DNA from: Tamarix chinensis | Lineage: Eukaryota > Streptophyta > Magnoliopsida > Caryophyllales > Tamaricaceae | Assembly (NCBI GenBank): GCA_030549775.1 | Contig: CM060175.1 | Location: 29,964,762-30,028,761, forward strand | Length of the DNA: 64,000 nucleotides | Direction of reading: 5' to 3' | Part shown: positions 51,725-62,229 of the stretch, piece by piece | Layout: each line of letters starts with the position of its first letter | Position numbering within the stretch: position 1 is the first letter of the stretch | The notes under the pieces: generated by a model | Told to the model about the DNA's origin: nothing | Seen by the model: only the letters and a program-made list of their open reading frames with translations | Database searches by the model: none | Position numbers and translations under genes: made by a program

Positions 51725-52328
51725 CAAAAAGCCAAGTCGTATGAACTGATAGTATTGTACAATTATCTGATTTGCACCTACACCGTGAATAGACATATGA
51801 GAATAGGATAAGTAAAACAATGGAGGTTAAAAATAGCATAGCTAAGATTCCCACTCAACTCAATTTTTTTGTTTATGTGCAACTAAAAGCAAGTATTATT
51901 GTAAGGATAATCATATATACCTTTAGAGAAGTTGAGCGTGAAAGTGGACTAATCAGGTCCCAAATAATTGATGTGAAAAACAAGTTCAGAAGGCAGATCA
52001 TCTTTGCTCCTCCAAACAACCCAACCGACATGCGAAAATTTCATTCAAGCTCCAAGTAAAGGAATGGAGCAATGAATCCACCACTAGTAGCATCAACATG
52101 AATTGGCGTGTCATATCCAGTTTCCTCGTTCTTCTTGGAGAGTGGTCGTTAAGACGCTTAACATCTTCAAACTCGCTTGTTAAGGTCCAACCTAGAGTCG
52201 CTGCAACACATGGTATTATCATCTACAAGTTCCACAACTTTGTCTAGATCCATCACGTAGTATCTCTCAAGCAAGTTCACTTCCTTGAGCTCCACCTCAA
52301 AGCGCCTCTCAAATTTCTCCTAACAAAC
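51725..52328 (-). pseudogene. GAD: Glutamate decarboxylase pseudogene fragment, outer right
   Basis: The mirror of 3,389-3,992. Exon 1 is 51,921-52,328 and exon 2 is 51,725-51,777, each exactly the same length as its left counterpart. It shares with the left outer copy the 1-bp loss that shifts frame after VKRLND, plus the stops and missing PLP-lysine block found in all copies. It retains GTTAAGCGT (Arg), where the left has TGT (Cys). The exon 2 donor context differs (TTTTTG before GT instead of TTTGAG). Confidence 0.93.
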
Positions 52329-53739
52329 CTATACATGGATGGATGCAAATATATAAATCAATTCAATATAGACCATTTGAGAAAGCCGTTAAGAGGAAAT
52401 TAGATAGCATCTTCATCCTATCTCATACACTGATTTAGTGGATTTTCGTCCACCCCTTGCTTTACATGTCAATACCTCAAGCCTTTCTTTTTTTTTTTTG
52501 GTTCCATTTTTCTCCCACAAGGTCAAATATTTCTCCAATAACCAATACTTGTGAATGCCCTAAGGAAGTCTAAGTACTAATTAGGTGGATTAAAAATAAG
52601 TCTTTTTCCTTGGCATCTTGCACCAAGAGTAGTTGAAAAGAATGTATACTATATCACTCATATGTTAAGCTACACCAAAGGAGGGCTATTTTTTTGAAGC
52701 CCCCCCCCAAAAAAAAGTTAAGAGAGTCTAAACATGCATTCTGGTAATGTAAATAGCCAAGGCCAGCTTGCTAAAGGTTCAGGATTCCTTACATACGTAG
52801 CCAAAAAACATTTGAGATTAGTTTTGAAAATAAAGCACCGTTAGATTAGAGGCTGCTCCCACAATCTCAATAAGCTAGTTAAATCCTAAATAAATTATTT
52901 TTACCTTTTTTTAATGCTAAATTTATCTAACGAAAGATGACATAGTTCTTTGTCAACAAATGAATTACTCATCTCAAACACGAAAAAGCAAATAGCATCA
53001 TTGTCCAGCTCACAAAGGTTATTTTGTTTTCGTAGAAGCAGATGTGAAATATCTAATGACATGCATTAATTTTTTGGTAATACCATAGCATGCAAATTCT
53101 TAAATAAAAGAGCAGCTCACACAAAAAGAAATCAAAAATTTTCTACCGCCCTCCACACTTAAACTTTACATTATCCTCGATGCAAAACTAAAATGAAGGA
53201 GAAGAAAAATAAATATCATATAATGTAATAGTCTGCCTCAACCAATACCTAAAAATTTTAACCTCAACAAAATCCATAAATATAGGCAAAGAAGAACATC
53301 CAACTCCTAGTCAAGACAGACAACGGGTGTACAAAGCAAGCTAATAACAAACGGGCGTAATAAAAAGGGCAGTAAGTATTATTTCTCTAAGTTTGAAACT
53401 TAAATAACAAATGCGACTACAGGAAGAGGGAAAAAACTAAATAAGTAGAAGAATTTAAATCTGGGTGTTTTTTTCTTCATATGAAGAGATTTCAGTAGAC
53501 AATAAATTATGGTGTCAAGGGCAAAAAAGGAACTGCCTTCTTCTTCTAAGTTTGATTCATTTCATATGATGTGACTCATTTTTTTTGAAAAACTCTAATA
53601 CTAACCTTAAATTTTTTTTTTGCCTACTATCAAGTATTCGAAAACAAAAAATAAGAATGAAGAGATTTCAGTAGAAAATAAAATAAGGTGTCATGAGAAG
53701 CGATGAACTAATAAATTGGGATTTTAATGATCATTATAA

Positions 53740-54360
53740 TTTATAATAATCAAAGAAGAGTATATGCAATTTTCATGTAAAAAAATTCCACATTTGGTAA
53801 GTCTTAGGAAAACTAAAATTCCTCAAACAAAATAGTTATTTTCATATTTTAATCTAGTTAGTAATGAAATTATTTTTTTTGAGCTCAAACAAAATTCCTC
53901 AATATTGATTTCTCAAAATTAATCAAATACTATCGTGGCAGATCTAGCCCCAATTATTTCTCCAAAAAATATATTGCCAATTCATTAATTGCATGCCTTT
54001 CACAAGAAATTACACGATTACAGGTTCCCAAAGGTAGCATAAAATGAGAATAGGATGCATTGTGTACCTCTTGGCATGCAACTATATAAGCTACCAATAT
54101 CGACAGCCATTAATCTTGGCAAGAAATATGCAATGACTATAAAGCTCTTAAGAGCCTTTCCCTTCGCAGCAGATTGCATAACTGCCTCTTATCATTTTGT
54201 GTGAACTTCCACCAATGGCTTGAATGCCATCTCCATCAACAACCATTAGAACCACCAGAACACCACTTGCTAGCTCCATTAAGCTGCCTTGTGTAGTCCT
54301 CCATTCTTTCACTGACAGCAGACTGCTTATAGTTGGACCTTTCTCTCTCCTGCTGAACAT
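53740..54360 (-). repeat. Repeat block A, outer right copy
   Basis: The mirror of 1,364-1,980. Its 70-codon minus-strand frame (54,148-54,360) differs from the left copy by Cys against Ser near the end. The 99-codon plus-strand frame at 54,224-54,523 overlaps it and is probably a shadow. Confidence 0.8.
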
Positions 54361-54704
54361 AAGTCAAAATATGCAGGGTTCCCATCACTATAAACGCTAT
54401 AAACATTCATGTGTGACTCCTGATGTAAATCAGCAATATAGTTCACTGTACTTTTTATCCCGGTTCATAAAGGCAAAATCTAAGAACCAATATATCTCCC
54501 AGCCAGGTATTTTCATATTATGAATCATAATTGATAATTCAACAGTTGCGCACACAAATTCATGCTTGTGAGAGAAAATTTAGTAATACTTCTTTATCTA
54601 CTGTTTCAGAAGATATGTATATTCTTTAATATCTGTCATTATTTTCCTACATAAGAACTTGGCAAACTACCAAACATTATCCCATCATTATCAGTTTCCC
54701 GTAA

Positions 54705-55245
54705 ACATCGACGTGGAACACAACCAACCAACCTAGCACCACTACCTCTTATTGGAAAATAAATCAAAGAAATCCCCAAATGCCATCACAATATTACCAT
54801 ATAGAAAATTTCATCTCACACACCTTTAGTTCCTCTATTTCATCCACTTCCTTCAATAGTAGCCCAACAAATTTTTACACAAAAACCCAAAAAAAAAAAA
54901 ACATCCAGCATGATGCATAAGAAAATCAAGGTCCAAAACCAACAACCATTGTAGTTGAATCCATCTGTGGTTATGGCACGTGGCACATAAAATACCGGGA
55001 TTTAAATAAATTTTTTTTATTAATATTAATTTATAAATGAAGGATCATAAAATTCTATATAAATATGCAATATTTAGGAAACATATTAAAATTTCTCAAT
55101 AACTGGAGGCCTACATATATTAGATATCATATATAACCAATGAAATGCACGAAAATGGATGAGAAATGTAGATGAAATAATAAACTAAAATTAAAATAAA
55201 TAATTGATCATGACCGATGAAATAATAACCAAGTACTTTATTTCA
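54705..55245 (-). repeat. Repeat block X, outer right copy
   Basis: The mirror of 440-980. Confidence 0.8.
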
Positions 55246-55696
55246 AAAGTATCCGGTAGGACCGATACTCTAAAAGCTGATTTAGTTTTATATTATTAAT
55301 ATAACTAGCTGTTAATTTGAACTACATCCCTTTGCATGCAAGAATTTATTGTTGCAAATAAATATATAAAAATAAAAATGACTAATCTCAATCGCTGCCA
55401 TACTTAGTTTGTAGTCTTTAATGCCTCAAGTACATTCTCACTTTCAATGTCATTCAAAAGAACTATCAATCTTATAAATGCAATCACGTTGCACCGAGAA
55501 TCTAAATATGTACAAGATTTTCAAAATAACAATGGGTCCAAGGGTCTAGTTTGAGTACATTTCCACTTTCAATGTAATTCAATACAACTATCAATCTAAT
55601 TACTTAAGTGCATTCATGTAGCACCGAGATTTTGGATATGTACGAGACTCTAGGGATCTACTTCTAGAAAATTTATTATTTCTTTTGTCAGTGATA

Positions 55697-55941
55697 ATCT
55701 TTTTTTCCCCTTATTATTTCTTTAGTCATAGATATTCCTTTTCCCCCTCATTATTTCTTCTATGAGAAATATTGTAAACCCCGCCCTTTTTTCCCTTTTA
55801 CTTCTCGAGTAATGAAAGAGGCAAACAATAAAAACTAATTTACAATTTTAAAAGAAATAACGATCAATAAAAAATAATATGAGAAGACAACACATGAGGG
55901 GATTCGGAGAACAGATACACAAAGAACTCACCCCTTCGCAA
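55697..55941 (-). repeat. Leader/intron-start repeat, copy 1
   Basis: Matches 61,245-61,500 in the same orientation. Read on the minus strand it includes AAGG-GGTGAGTTCTTTGTG, a good splice donor, followed by TCCGAATCCCCTCAT. At 55,941 homology ends just upstream of the donor, so this copy has the intron start but not the GC-rich first exon. It begins immediately outside the palindrome end. A 77-codon plus-strand frame at 55,879-56,112 crosses it and is not supported. Confidence 0.6.
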
Positions 55942-56419
55942 GGCTTTTTAAGCATGGAATCTAAAACAAAAGTATTCTCCAAGTGTTTAATTATTGTGCC
56001 ACCATATTCACCGAATGATATGAAATCAATGGTTCAATTATCACATCCACAACAATTAGTGGATTCACTTGAGCATCTAGCAGAAAAAGATAGTAGCATA
56101 CCCTCCTATTAGATGAGAGTGACTCAGACTAACCTTTAGTCTCAACTCTATAGTAACAGCTGCTTCCTACAGACCATCAATCATATCAATCAATACTTGA
56201 CTTTGCTGCCAACACCAATCCCTGATGCCCTGGCTGAAGAAAACTTATTCGGGAGCTTGACCTACCAATAAATTTATAACAAAATTGAGAACCGATGAAG
56301 AAATATACATGCCCCCACCATGTGACAGAAGGGCTTAAAACATATCTATTGAGAAGTATGATAAGTGTGAGTATCAGTTATGGGCATAGTGACTTTGATG
56401 AAAATGACTGAAAGCTTAC
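55942..56419. other. No confident gene; weak exon-like scraps
   Basis: On the minus strand a GTCTGTAG-bounded 33-bp segment reads EAAVTIELRLK before a GT. Upstream of it, AG is followed by VKLPNKFSSARASGIG. These are too short to claim. Otherwise this is ordinary AT-rich DNA. Confidence 0.2.
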
Positions 56420-56515
56420 CATGAGATATGCACTATCGTCAAGCCGATGGTTCTCTTTCAAAGCTCCATGACCACTGGTCGCAATAGCCAAATGTGCCTC
56501 CCCGCCTACAGAGTT
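56420..56515 (-). pseudogene. Exon-like segment, 32 codons, unidentified
   Basis: On the minus strand an AG precedes and GTAAG follows exactly 96 bp with no stop, reading NSVGGEAHLAIATSGHG, then ALKENHRLDDSAYLM. The segment is unusually GC-rich for the window and lies outside the region duplicated in the spacer. It is probably a true exon of a gene or relic I cannot name. Confidence 0.4.
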
Positions 56516-56989
56516 CTGACATAGTTTCCAATTCAGGTAGGCAACACATCACATCTATACGAAAGATGAAACCAAGATCATCACATTATTCTTCAGAACT
56601 GCCTGCATTACATTCTTTTTCGTGGGGATATGGTTTGAAAACATAATTGATACATAAATCACAATACATATAAATGAACCACTATTTCATAAGTACATTA
56701 AGATATTTAAAAAAAAAAGGTGTAAGACCAGTTGGCTCTAGGAACTCATGGGCTCAAACACCTTAGCTTGAAGAAAAAGCTGAAATGTATCAACAAGAAA
56801 AATAGAAACAATAATTCAAAGACATAGGTAACACTCAATAAATTATCTCTCAAATAAAATTCAGTAAGCTAGCCAACAAATAACTCTTTATTCCTCTCCC
56901 GTTACCTCACCCAAAAAAGAGCAACATAAAAACAGATTAGAAAGGTACTTTCTTCAAAAAGTAATGGCTGAGCTCATCATAGAGTAAAT

Positions 56990-57256
56990 TCAGCAGAGAA
57001 GGTTCAAACTATCAACAATTTCACGTCGTAGTAGATGGTGACCACCAATTATCAAAGCAGTAGATGATGACATAGTAGCAGATGGTGGCCACCGGTTATC
57101 AAACTCATGCTTAGAGTTCCGTGAGGACACACATAATCCCATTACCATACATGCTTTCTTGCCCAAGAACTCCATAACTTCTCTCCTGCCCCTTCCTTTC
57201 TTTGCTGGAGCAGCATCGGATTCCACCGAAAGCTGGGAAGTCAACGAGGCCACCAT
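56990..57256 (-). CDS. 88-residue open frame, unidentified
   Basis: It reads MVASLTSQLSVESDAAPAKK, then GRGRREVMEFLGKKACMVMG, then SSRNSKHEFDNRWPPSAT, and ends after LNLLC. The N-terminal half is basic and hydrophilic. The spacer copy at 20,296 is aligned in the same frame but has a stop at codon 44. Conservation of frame on both sides of that stop suggests this was coding. It lies just downstream of the PP2C relic on the same strand, but it does not look like the PP2C residues that should follow SRSIGD. An expressed small protein, a retained exon or chance are all possible. Confidence 0.35.
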   Translation of the reverse strand: MVASLTSQLSVESDAAPAKKGRGRREVMEFLGKKACMVMGLCVSSRNSKHEFDNRWPPSATMSSSTALIIGGHHLLRREIVDSLNLLC

Positions 57257-57339
57257 GGGAAGTTAAAGTCAGCATCAGCTCAATTTCTATCCTATTAATT
57301 TGAATTTTGAGTGAGTAGAGCTGCTGTAAATGAGTGTAC

Positions 57340-57402
57340 CTATGGATCGTGAAGTAGAAAGGACACCGAAAACACAGATGTCGTTCCAGTTTATCACTTT
57401 TA
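57340..57402 (-). pseudogene. PP2C pseudogene remnant, right copy
   Basis: Only the end of PP2C exon 2 remains. It reads KVINWNDICVFGVLSTSRSIG, followed by the GT donor. The residues SRSIG are intact here, whereas the left copy has a stop and RFIG. Upstream, the sequence jumps at (A)AAAG straight to DNA matching 19,621, so 525 bp with exon 1 and RPNE-DRIEAAG are lost. Confidence 0.75.
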
Positions 57403-58030
57403 GGCTCGTATGAGAACTTTATCAAAAGAGGTATAACATATGCTACCTCCCAACCCCTTTCCTATACATACCTCCACAGATAGAGAACAAAAAATTAATG
57501 TGGAGCACAACCAACCAGCCTAGCATCACTACCTCATACTAGGAAACAAATCAAGCAAATATCCAAATGCCTGCACAATATTACCCAAAAGTCAGAAACC
57601 CATATAGAAAAGTTCATCCCACACACCTTTAGTTCCTCCATTTCATCCACGTCCATCAATAGTAGCCCAAAAAAATTTTACAAAGAAACAAAGAAAAGAT
57701 CCACCATGATGAATAAGAAAATCGATATACAAAACCAACAACCACTGTAGTTGAATCCATCTGATGTTATGGCATGCAGCACACAAAATTATGGGATTTA
57801 AATAATTATTTTTTTTACAGGATGATAAAATTCTATATAAATATGTCAGATTTAAGAAACTTGCTAAAATTTCTCAATAACTGGAGGCTTACATATATTA
57901 GATATCATATATAACCAATGCAACACACAAAAAAGGAAGAGAAATGTAGATGAAATAATAAGTAGAAATTAAAATAAATAATCGACTACACCTAATGAAA
58001 TAATAAACAAGTACTTTATTTCAAAAGTAT

Positions 58031-60030
58031 CGAGTACTCTAAAAGCTTTTTTATTTTTATATTATTAGTTCATTTGAAATGAAGTGACTCATTGCTTTTT
58101 GAAGTAAATCCAATACTGGCCTTAATTTTATATCACAACTTTCACATAACTAATATAAAAAAAAATTACATTAATAAAAAGTCAATACGAATCAATTAGA
58201 TACAAGACACACAGAAAATAAGATAGAGGTGTGGGAGCAATTAAGAGCTAGTTCATGGTCAATAACTAATTTCATGTAATGTGACTCACTCAAAGGAACA
58301 AAATCTAATCATACCAATATATTAATTACCATTCTAAATAAAGCATTATCAAATAAACTAATAAAAAATAGTCTCCATGAATCAAACAGTGATAAAAGGA
58401 ACACTGAAAGAAATTATATTGGAGAGAAGAAAAAACAGGAAAAAAAACTTTTGACCTATCAACATTTCGAATTTTGGAGGCACCTCTTCCTCACAAGACT
58501 TGAAACAAATAATTGCCTAAATTTTCACACAAATTGCAGAAGCAAATAATAAACAAATAAACAATCTTACTTTAACAAATTCACCTCAAAAGACTTCTTC
58601 ATCAATTCAAAAGCAGCCATTCCAAAATACTATGCACATGTTTATGCTACAAACGTCCTTCCTACTGATCTAATCATGAGACCCTGTTTCGAGACATATT
58701 CAAGAAAACTAACCTATATCTAAGCATAACTGCATAGAAACACACACCCCTGCTCCCTGTCGGCACCCTTGGAAAGGCAAATTACCAAATAAGGAGAAGA
58801 CATCCATGTCTTAGCAAAGATCTAACGAACGTGTAGTTGAAAGCAAACAGATATTAAGCTAAGCATTGAATATCCAGGTTCATCGTAAGGTAATAAGTTT
58901 TAAGATCAGATAGGAAGCCAACAAAAAAAAGGATGATGGCAGGATTATCAAATAGGTAGAGTGATAATTAAGAAAGTATTGTAGAGGTTGAGTGAAAAGT
59001 ATTGAGATATGAAAGTTGCCTCAAAGAGTGATAAAAGGAACACTGAAAAGCTGCCTCTATCATCTTGCTGAGCATACAAAGCATCCATGTGGCCTCAAAG
59101 AGAATCAAATCAAGTTCTAGAATACAATATCCACAGACGATATCACACATGACGAGAAATTTAAATTTATAGGCTCAAAAACTCACAAGTTTGTGAAGGA
59201 TAGAAAGGGGTTGTGTTCTCAGATCTGATCTTATAATTGTTCCCTTCGATAGCTTAGGAGTTTTAAATGATTAACAAAATATCCAAAAACATTAACCGAC
59301 ATTCGCATAAATCAAGTAGGTTAATGAGATGCCCTTCCAAAATTGTCCTCTAGTCATCACCTACTCCAATTGACCATGGGAGTTACCGAGTTAGAGATGT
59401 ATGAATTACACTATCTTAGTCATGCTTGGTTCTAGTCTAATCTTCTCAAATTTGTCTCTACTCAAGGGTTGTGTGAGATATCAGCCAGTTGGTTGGACCT
59501 CAATTTTGCAAAAATTTAGTTTATGAAAGATAATAGTTCATATCAAAACATGCATAGAAGTTGGATGAAATAGTAGCAAAAAAATTATAAATAGAACACA
59601 TAAACAACTTGCAAACCCAACAATTCAAGAATTTTTCTCCTAATAACAAAAAAAGAAAATTCTAAATAGTTTGAGAAATCAATACACTAATCAAAAAATA
59701 TACCAAAACTTGCCCCCAAAAATTGTCATTCCAAAGCGAAATATCACAAAAATAAAAAAATAAATGAATAAAAATGTCCTTGTCAAGCTTCATAAAATTA
59801 TAGAATATTATATCCTAAGCCAGATTCAATATTTAGATTCTCAAGGTTTGAAAGCACAATATTCAAAGGAGTTATCTTAATTCCTCTACCACCGATAGTT
59901 TTTCAAGACACTCGCAAGAACAAACAAGAGTGTCATCAATAGGAAAAGATAAGAAAAACAAAGATTTTTGCTATACTGAGCTTTGCCACTCATAGATTTC
60001 TTGCTATCATAATCAATACCTGTAACTTAC
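58031..60030. other. No gene recognised
   Basis: Moderately AT-rich DNA. Two short stretches near 58,080 and 58,265 (TTCAT-TGAA/TAATG-TGACTCA) resemble the TCATTTCATGTGATGTGACTC segment of the arms (35,573; 2,150), so small pieces of the arm repeat extend here. A minus-strand frame at 58,968-59,150 is not supported. Confidence 0.35.
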
Positions 60031-60114
60031 CAGGTTCAACTCATTACGTCCATCATATCTCTCCTCTATATCCACCCAAAGACATTGTGCATCATCTGCA
60101 TACAGGAACCTTGG
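60031..60114 (-). pseudogene. Exon-like segment resembling Copia-type gag
   Basis: On the minus strand CAG precedes and GTAAGT follows 84 bp that read PRFLYADDAQCLWVDIEERY, then DGRNELNL. The pattern A-x-x-LW-x-D-(L/I)-x-ER(F/Y) followed by a polar stretch resembles the gag-like (UBN2-type) segment of plant Copia elements. The intron-like borders would be odd for a retrotransposon. Short and unconfirmed. Confidence 0.3.
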
Positions 60115-61244
60115 CTGCAAAGAAGAATATAAGATCATTGATGTTTTGGGAATGTAGATTTCCACGATATTTCATAACCAGCCAGCTCCCATTGGAAATA
60201 ATATTTATGAAGTTGACATTTTAAAATTGAAACAAGCTTGAACTTCCCAAGTAGATGCAAGAAAAGATAGCATTATAATAACCATCATAGTAGTTAGAGC
60301 AGTATTTTTTAAGAGAGACGGGTATTGCATCCGAATATTTATTATTGTATCATTCAATTTTAATAATTTGAACATATCAACAAGAATCTTTTTAATTTGA
60401 CATATTAACATCATAGCCAGTTATAATAGTGGTTTAAAGTCTAATTTAAATAATTATTACCCCAACTGTCAAAATCAAACAAGAATTATAACATAAGTTA
60501 GGCTCTAAGTTATGCAACCATTTAAGAATGATAGGAAGTATCACTTAGTAGTAGTAAGTTTTTTCCCTCTCCCCACCTTCCAGTCATTGTTTAATGAAAA
60601 TCAATATAGTACGTTCATTTATTGTTTAACGTACGAAGATATATTTAAAAAGTGTCCGCACCCCCGAGATCTTTTATTTAAAAAAAATTAATAACTACAG
60701 ATTCACAAGCACTCTAAGCAAATCTGCAGTTGGTCGTCATACCTGAAGAAATTTGGTCATTTACTATTTTATTAGTCAAAGAACCTCAATAAATTAAACA
60801 AGTCCCATTGTGATGCTCGCTTCTCTAAATCTATTACTATAAATAAGTTAGCGATTAGTTTGATGGGTTGAAATACAACTCATAAAAATAAATATCGGTA
60901 GATATTTTAATAATATTTATTGATATTTGTTAATATTTTTTAATAAAAAAATTAATCATGACAACTGTAATATATAAACTATTATTTACAACATTTCGAT
61001 ACTGTGACACTAAGATCATAAATACAACCACAGTTTTATTAGTTGATCCAATTTCGCATAACGTTGATCTTTTCAAGACATAAGTATAGTAATAACTGAC
61101 GGACATAAACTAATTTAATTGCATGCAGTCTGTGAGTATATTATATATACACACATATATATATATAACCAAAAATACTTAGATAATCGAATCTAAGGAT
61201 CCTCATATGCGGTGGTTGATATTATTCAATGCTAATATTTTTCT
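60115..61244. other. No gene recognised
   Basis: AT-rich DNA. A TA/CA simple stretch lies at about 61,140-61,170. A minus-strand frame at 60,205-60,414 is not supported. Confidence 0.35.
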
Positions 61245-61500
61245 TTTGTCAGAGACAAATTGTTTTTCCCTTATTATTTCTATAGTCACAGATATTCTTT
61301 CCCCCCCCCATTACTTCTTCAGTGAGAAACATTTTAAACCCAACCCTTATTTCCTTTTACTTCTCGAGTAATGAAAGAGGCAAAGAATAAAACCTAGTTT
61401 ACGATTTTAAAGGAAATAACGATAAATAAAAAATAATATGAGAAGACATCAAATGAGGGGATTCGGAGCACAGAAACACAAAGAACTCACCCCTTTTGAA
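61245..61500 (-). repeat. Leader/intron-start repeat, copy 2
   Basis: Same orientation as 55,697-55,941, including the minus-strand AAGG-GGTGAGTTC donor. Here it is joined to the GC-rich leader at 61,500-61,830. Confidence 0.6.
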
Positions 61501-61765
61501 GGCGTGCGGTGCAAGAACGGAGGCAGCGAGCGACGAGCAGCGAGATCGACTGCAATAGAGGGACTGAGGATTTACAGGGGGAGTGAGGCCTTAGAGAGCG
61601 ACTACGGCACCACGATTAGAACACTCTGGAGCAGAGAAACACAAAGAACTCACCCCTTTCGAAGGCGTGCGGTGCAAGAACGGAGGCAGCGAGATCGACT
61701 ACAACAGAGGGACTGAGGGTTTACAAGGGATTGAGGAGTGAGGGCTTAGAGAACGAAGCCTCTTA
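61466..61765 (-). repeat. 163-bp tandem duplication of a GC-rich leader
   Basis: GAGCA(C/G)AGAAACACAAAG starts at 61,466 and 61,629. Each unit contains, on the minus strand, a C-rich leader ending GCACCGCACGCCTTC(A/G)AAAGG and the donor GGTGAGTTC. The first unit has 13 extra bases (CGACGAGCAGCGA-like). Two tandem candidate first exons with two donors result. A 92-codon plus-strand frame at 61,438-61,716 is an artefact of this GC-rich DNA. Confidence 0.65.
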
Positions 61766-61860
61766 CCGTCCCCAAAATAGAATCGTAAGCCTCCTAGGGG
61801 TTCGGGTTTTTTAATTTTTTTATTTTCAACTTTATTATTCCCGTACCGTACAGAACGAGC
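61500..61860 (-). promoter_or_regulatory. Putative promoter and 5' leader, minus strand
   Basis: The only markedly GC-rich stretch in the window. On the minus strand an A/T-rich AAATAAAAAAATTAAAAAAC at about 61,812-61,830 could serve as a TATA region. It is followed by a pyrimidine-rich leader with AAACCCTCAGTCCCTCTG and then splice donors. This is how plant 5' exons often look. It may have driven a minus-strand unit toward 60-56 kb, where isolated exon-like segments lie on that strand. No coding start is identified. Confidence 0.4.
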
Positions 61861-61872
61861 ACGAACGGTGCT

Positions 61873-62229
61873 ATGGCCCAGTCGACTACCATTATTGGCA
61901 ATTCAGTAGGTTTTTTTTATGTCGGCGTTTACCCACCACCTCGAGACCTTTGTCATACAGCGAGCTGTTGTAATTTACGGTATTTTCACCTTTTAGGACG
62001 GGTTTCGACGAAGACCTTGAAAAAGAAAAAGGATTTTCAAACGGATGAGAGTATGGTGTTGTCCGCCGTTCTTAATAGAGATGATCGTACACACGCACAC
62101 GCAGCACATGTTATTAGGGAGATAAGTCTCCATTTTAACTACTTCCTAAAGACTATAGGAGAATTTGACTTAGTCATAGAATATAGTTATCGTAGGTGGT
62201 ACAATAAGATATGTTATCTTGATATATAA
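61873..62229 (+). CDS. 118-codon hypothetical frame
   Basis: The longest open frame in the window, divergent from the leader at 61,500-61,860. It starts MAQSTTIIGNSVGFF and includes VSTKTLKKKKDFQTDESMVL and VIREISLHFNYFLKTIG. No family, signal or domain is recognised, and it has no duplicate in the window to test its frame. Codon use is not distinctive. It may be a chance frame or a relic. Confidence 0.25.
   Translation: MAQSTTIIGNSVGFFYVGVYPPPRDLCHTASCCNLRYFHLLGRVSTKTLKKKKDFQTDESMVLSAVLNRDDRTHAHAAHVIREISLHFNYFLKTIGEFDLVIEYSYRRWYNKICYLDI

Larger units (their letters stand above)
35785..55685 (-). repeat. Right arm of giant inverted repeat (outer part)
   Basis: This is the reverse complement of 1-17,262, with its own extra 2,452 bp at 42,354-44,805. 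From outside in it carries block X, block A, a GAD fragment, a gene-poor stretch, the extra segment, the tandem array and a second block A. Homology continues inward past 35,785 into the second GAD fragment (33.7-35.8 kb), whose left partner is deleted. The right arm also differs from the left by many single-base changes and small indels, which argues against a simple assembly fold-back. Confidence 0.95.
56655..58030 (-). repeat. Inverted partner of the spacer X-PP2C segment
   Basis: Reverse complement of 19,045-20,885. It contains block X (57,500-58,030), the 3' end of the PP2C relic and the 88-codon frame. Homology ends near 56,655/20,885. It lacks 525 bp of the left version, including PP2C exon 1. 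Confidence 0.8.

Noticed and set aside
1..55685. Palindrome as an assembly or fold-back read artefact
   Set aside because: Scattered substitutions, arm-specific indels (2,452 bp, about 2.7 kb, 97 bp), different microsatellite lengths and a lesion tree consistent with real duplications all argue for true DNA. Long-read support would still be worth having.
61438..61716. 92-codon arginine-rich plus-strand frame
   Set aside because: It runs antisense through the GC-rich duplicated leader and spans both tandem units. It is a composition artefact.
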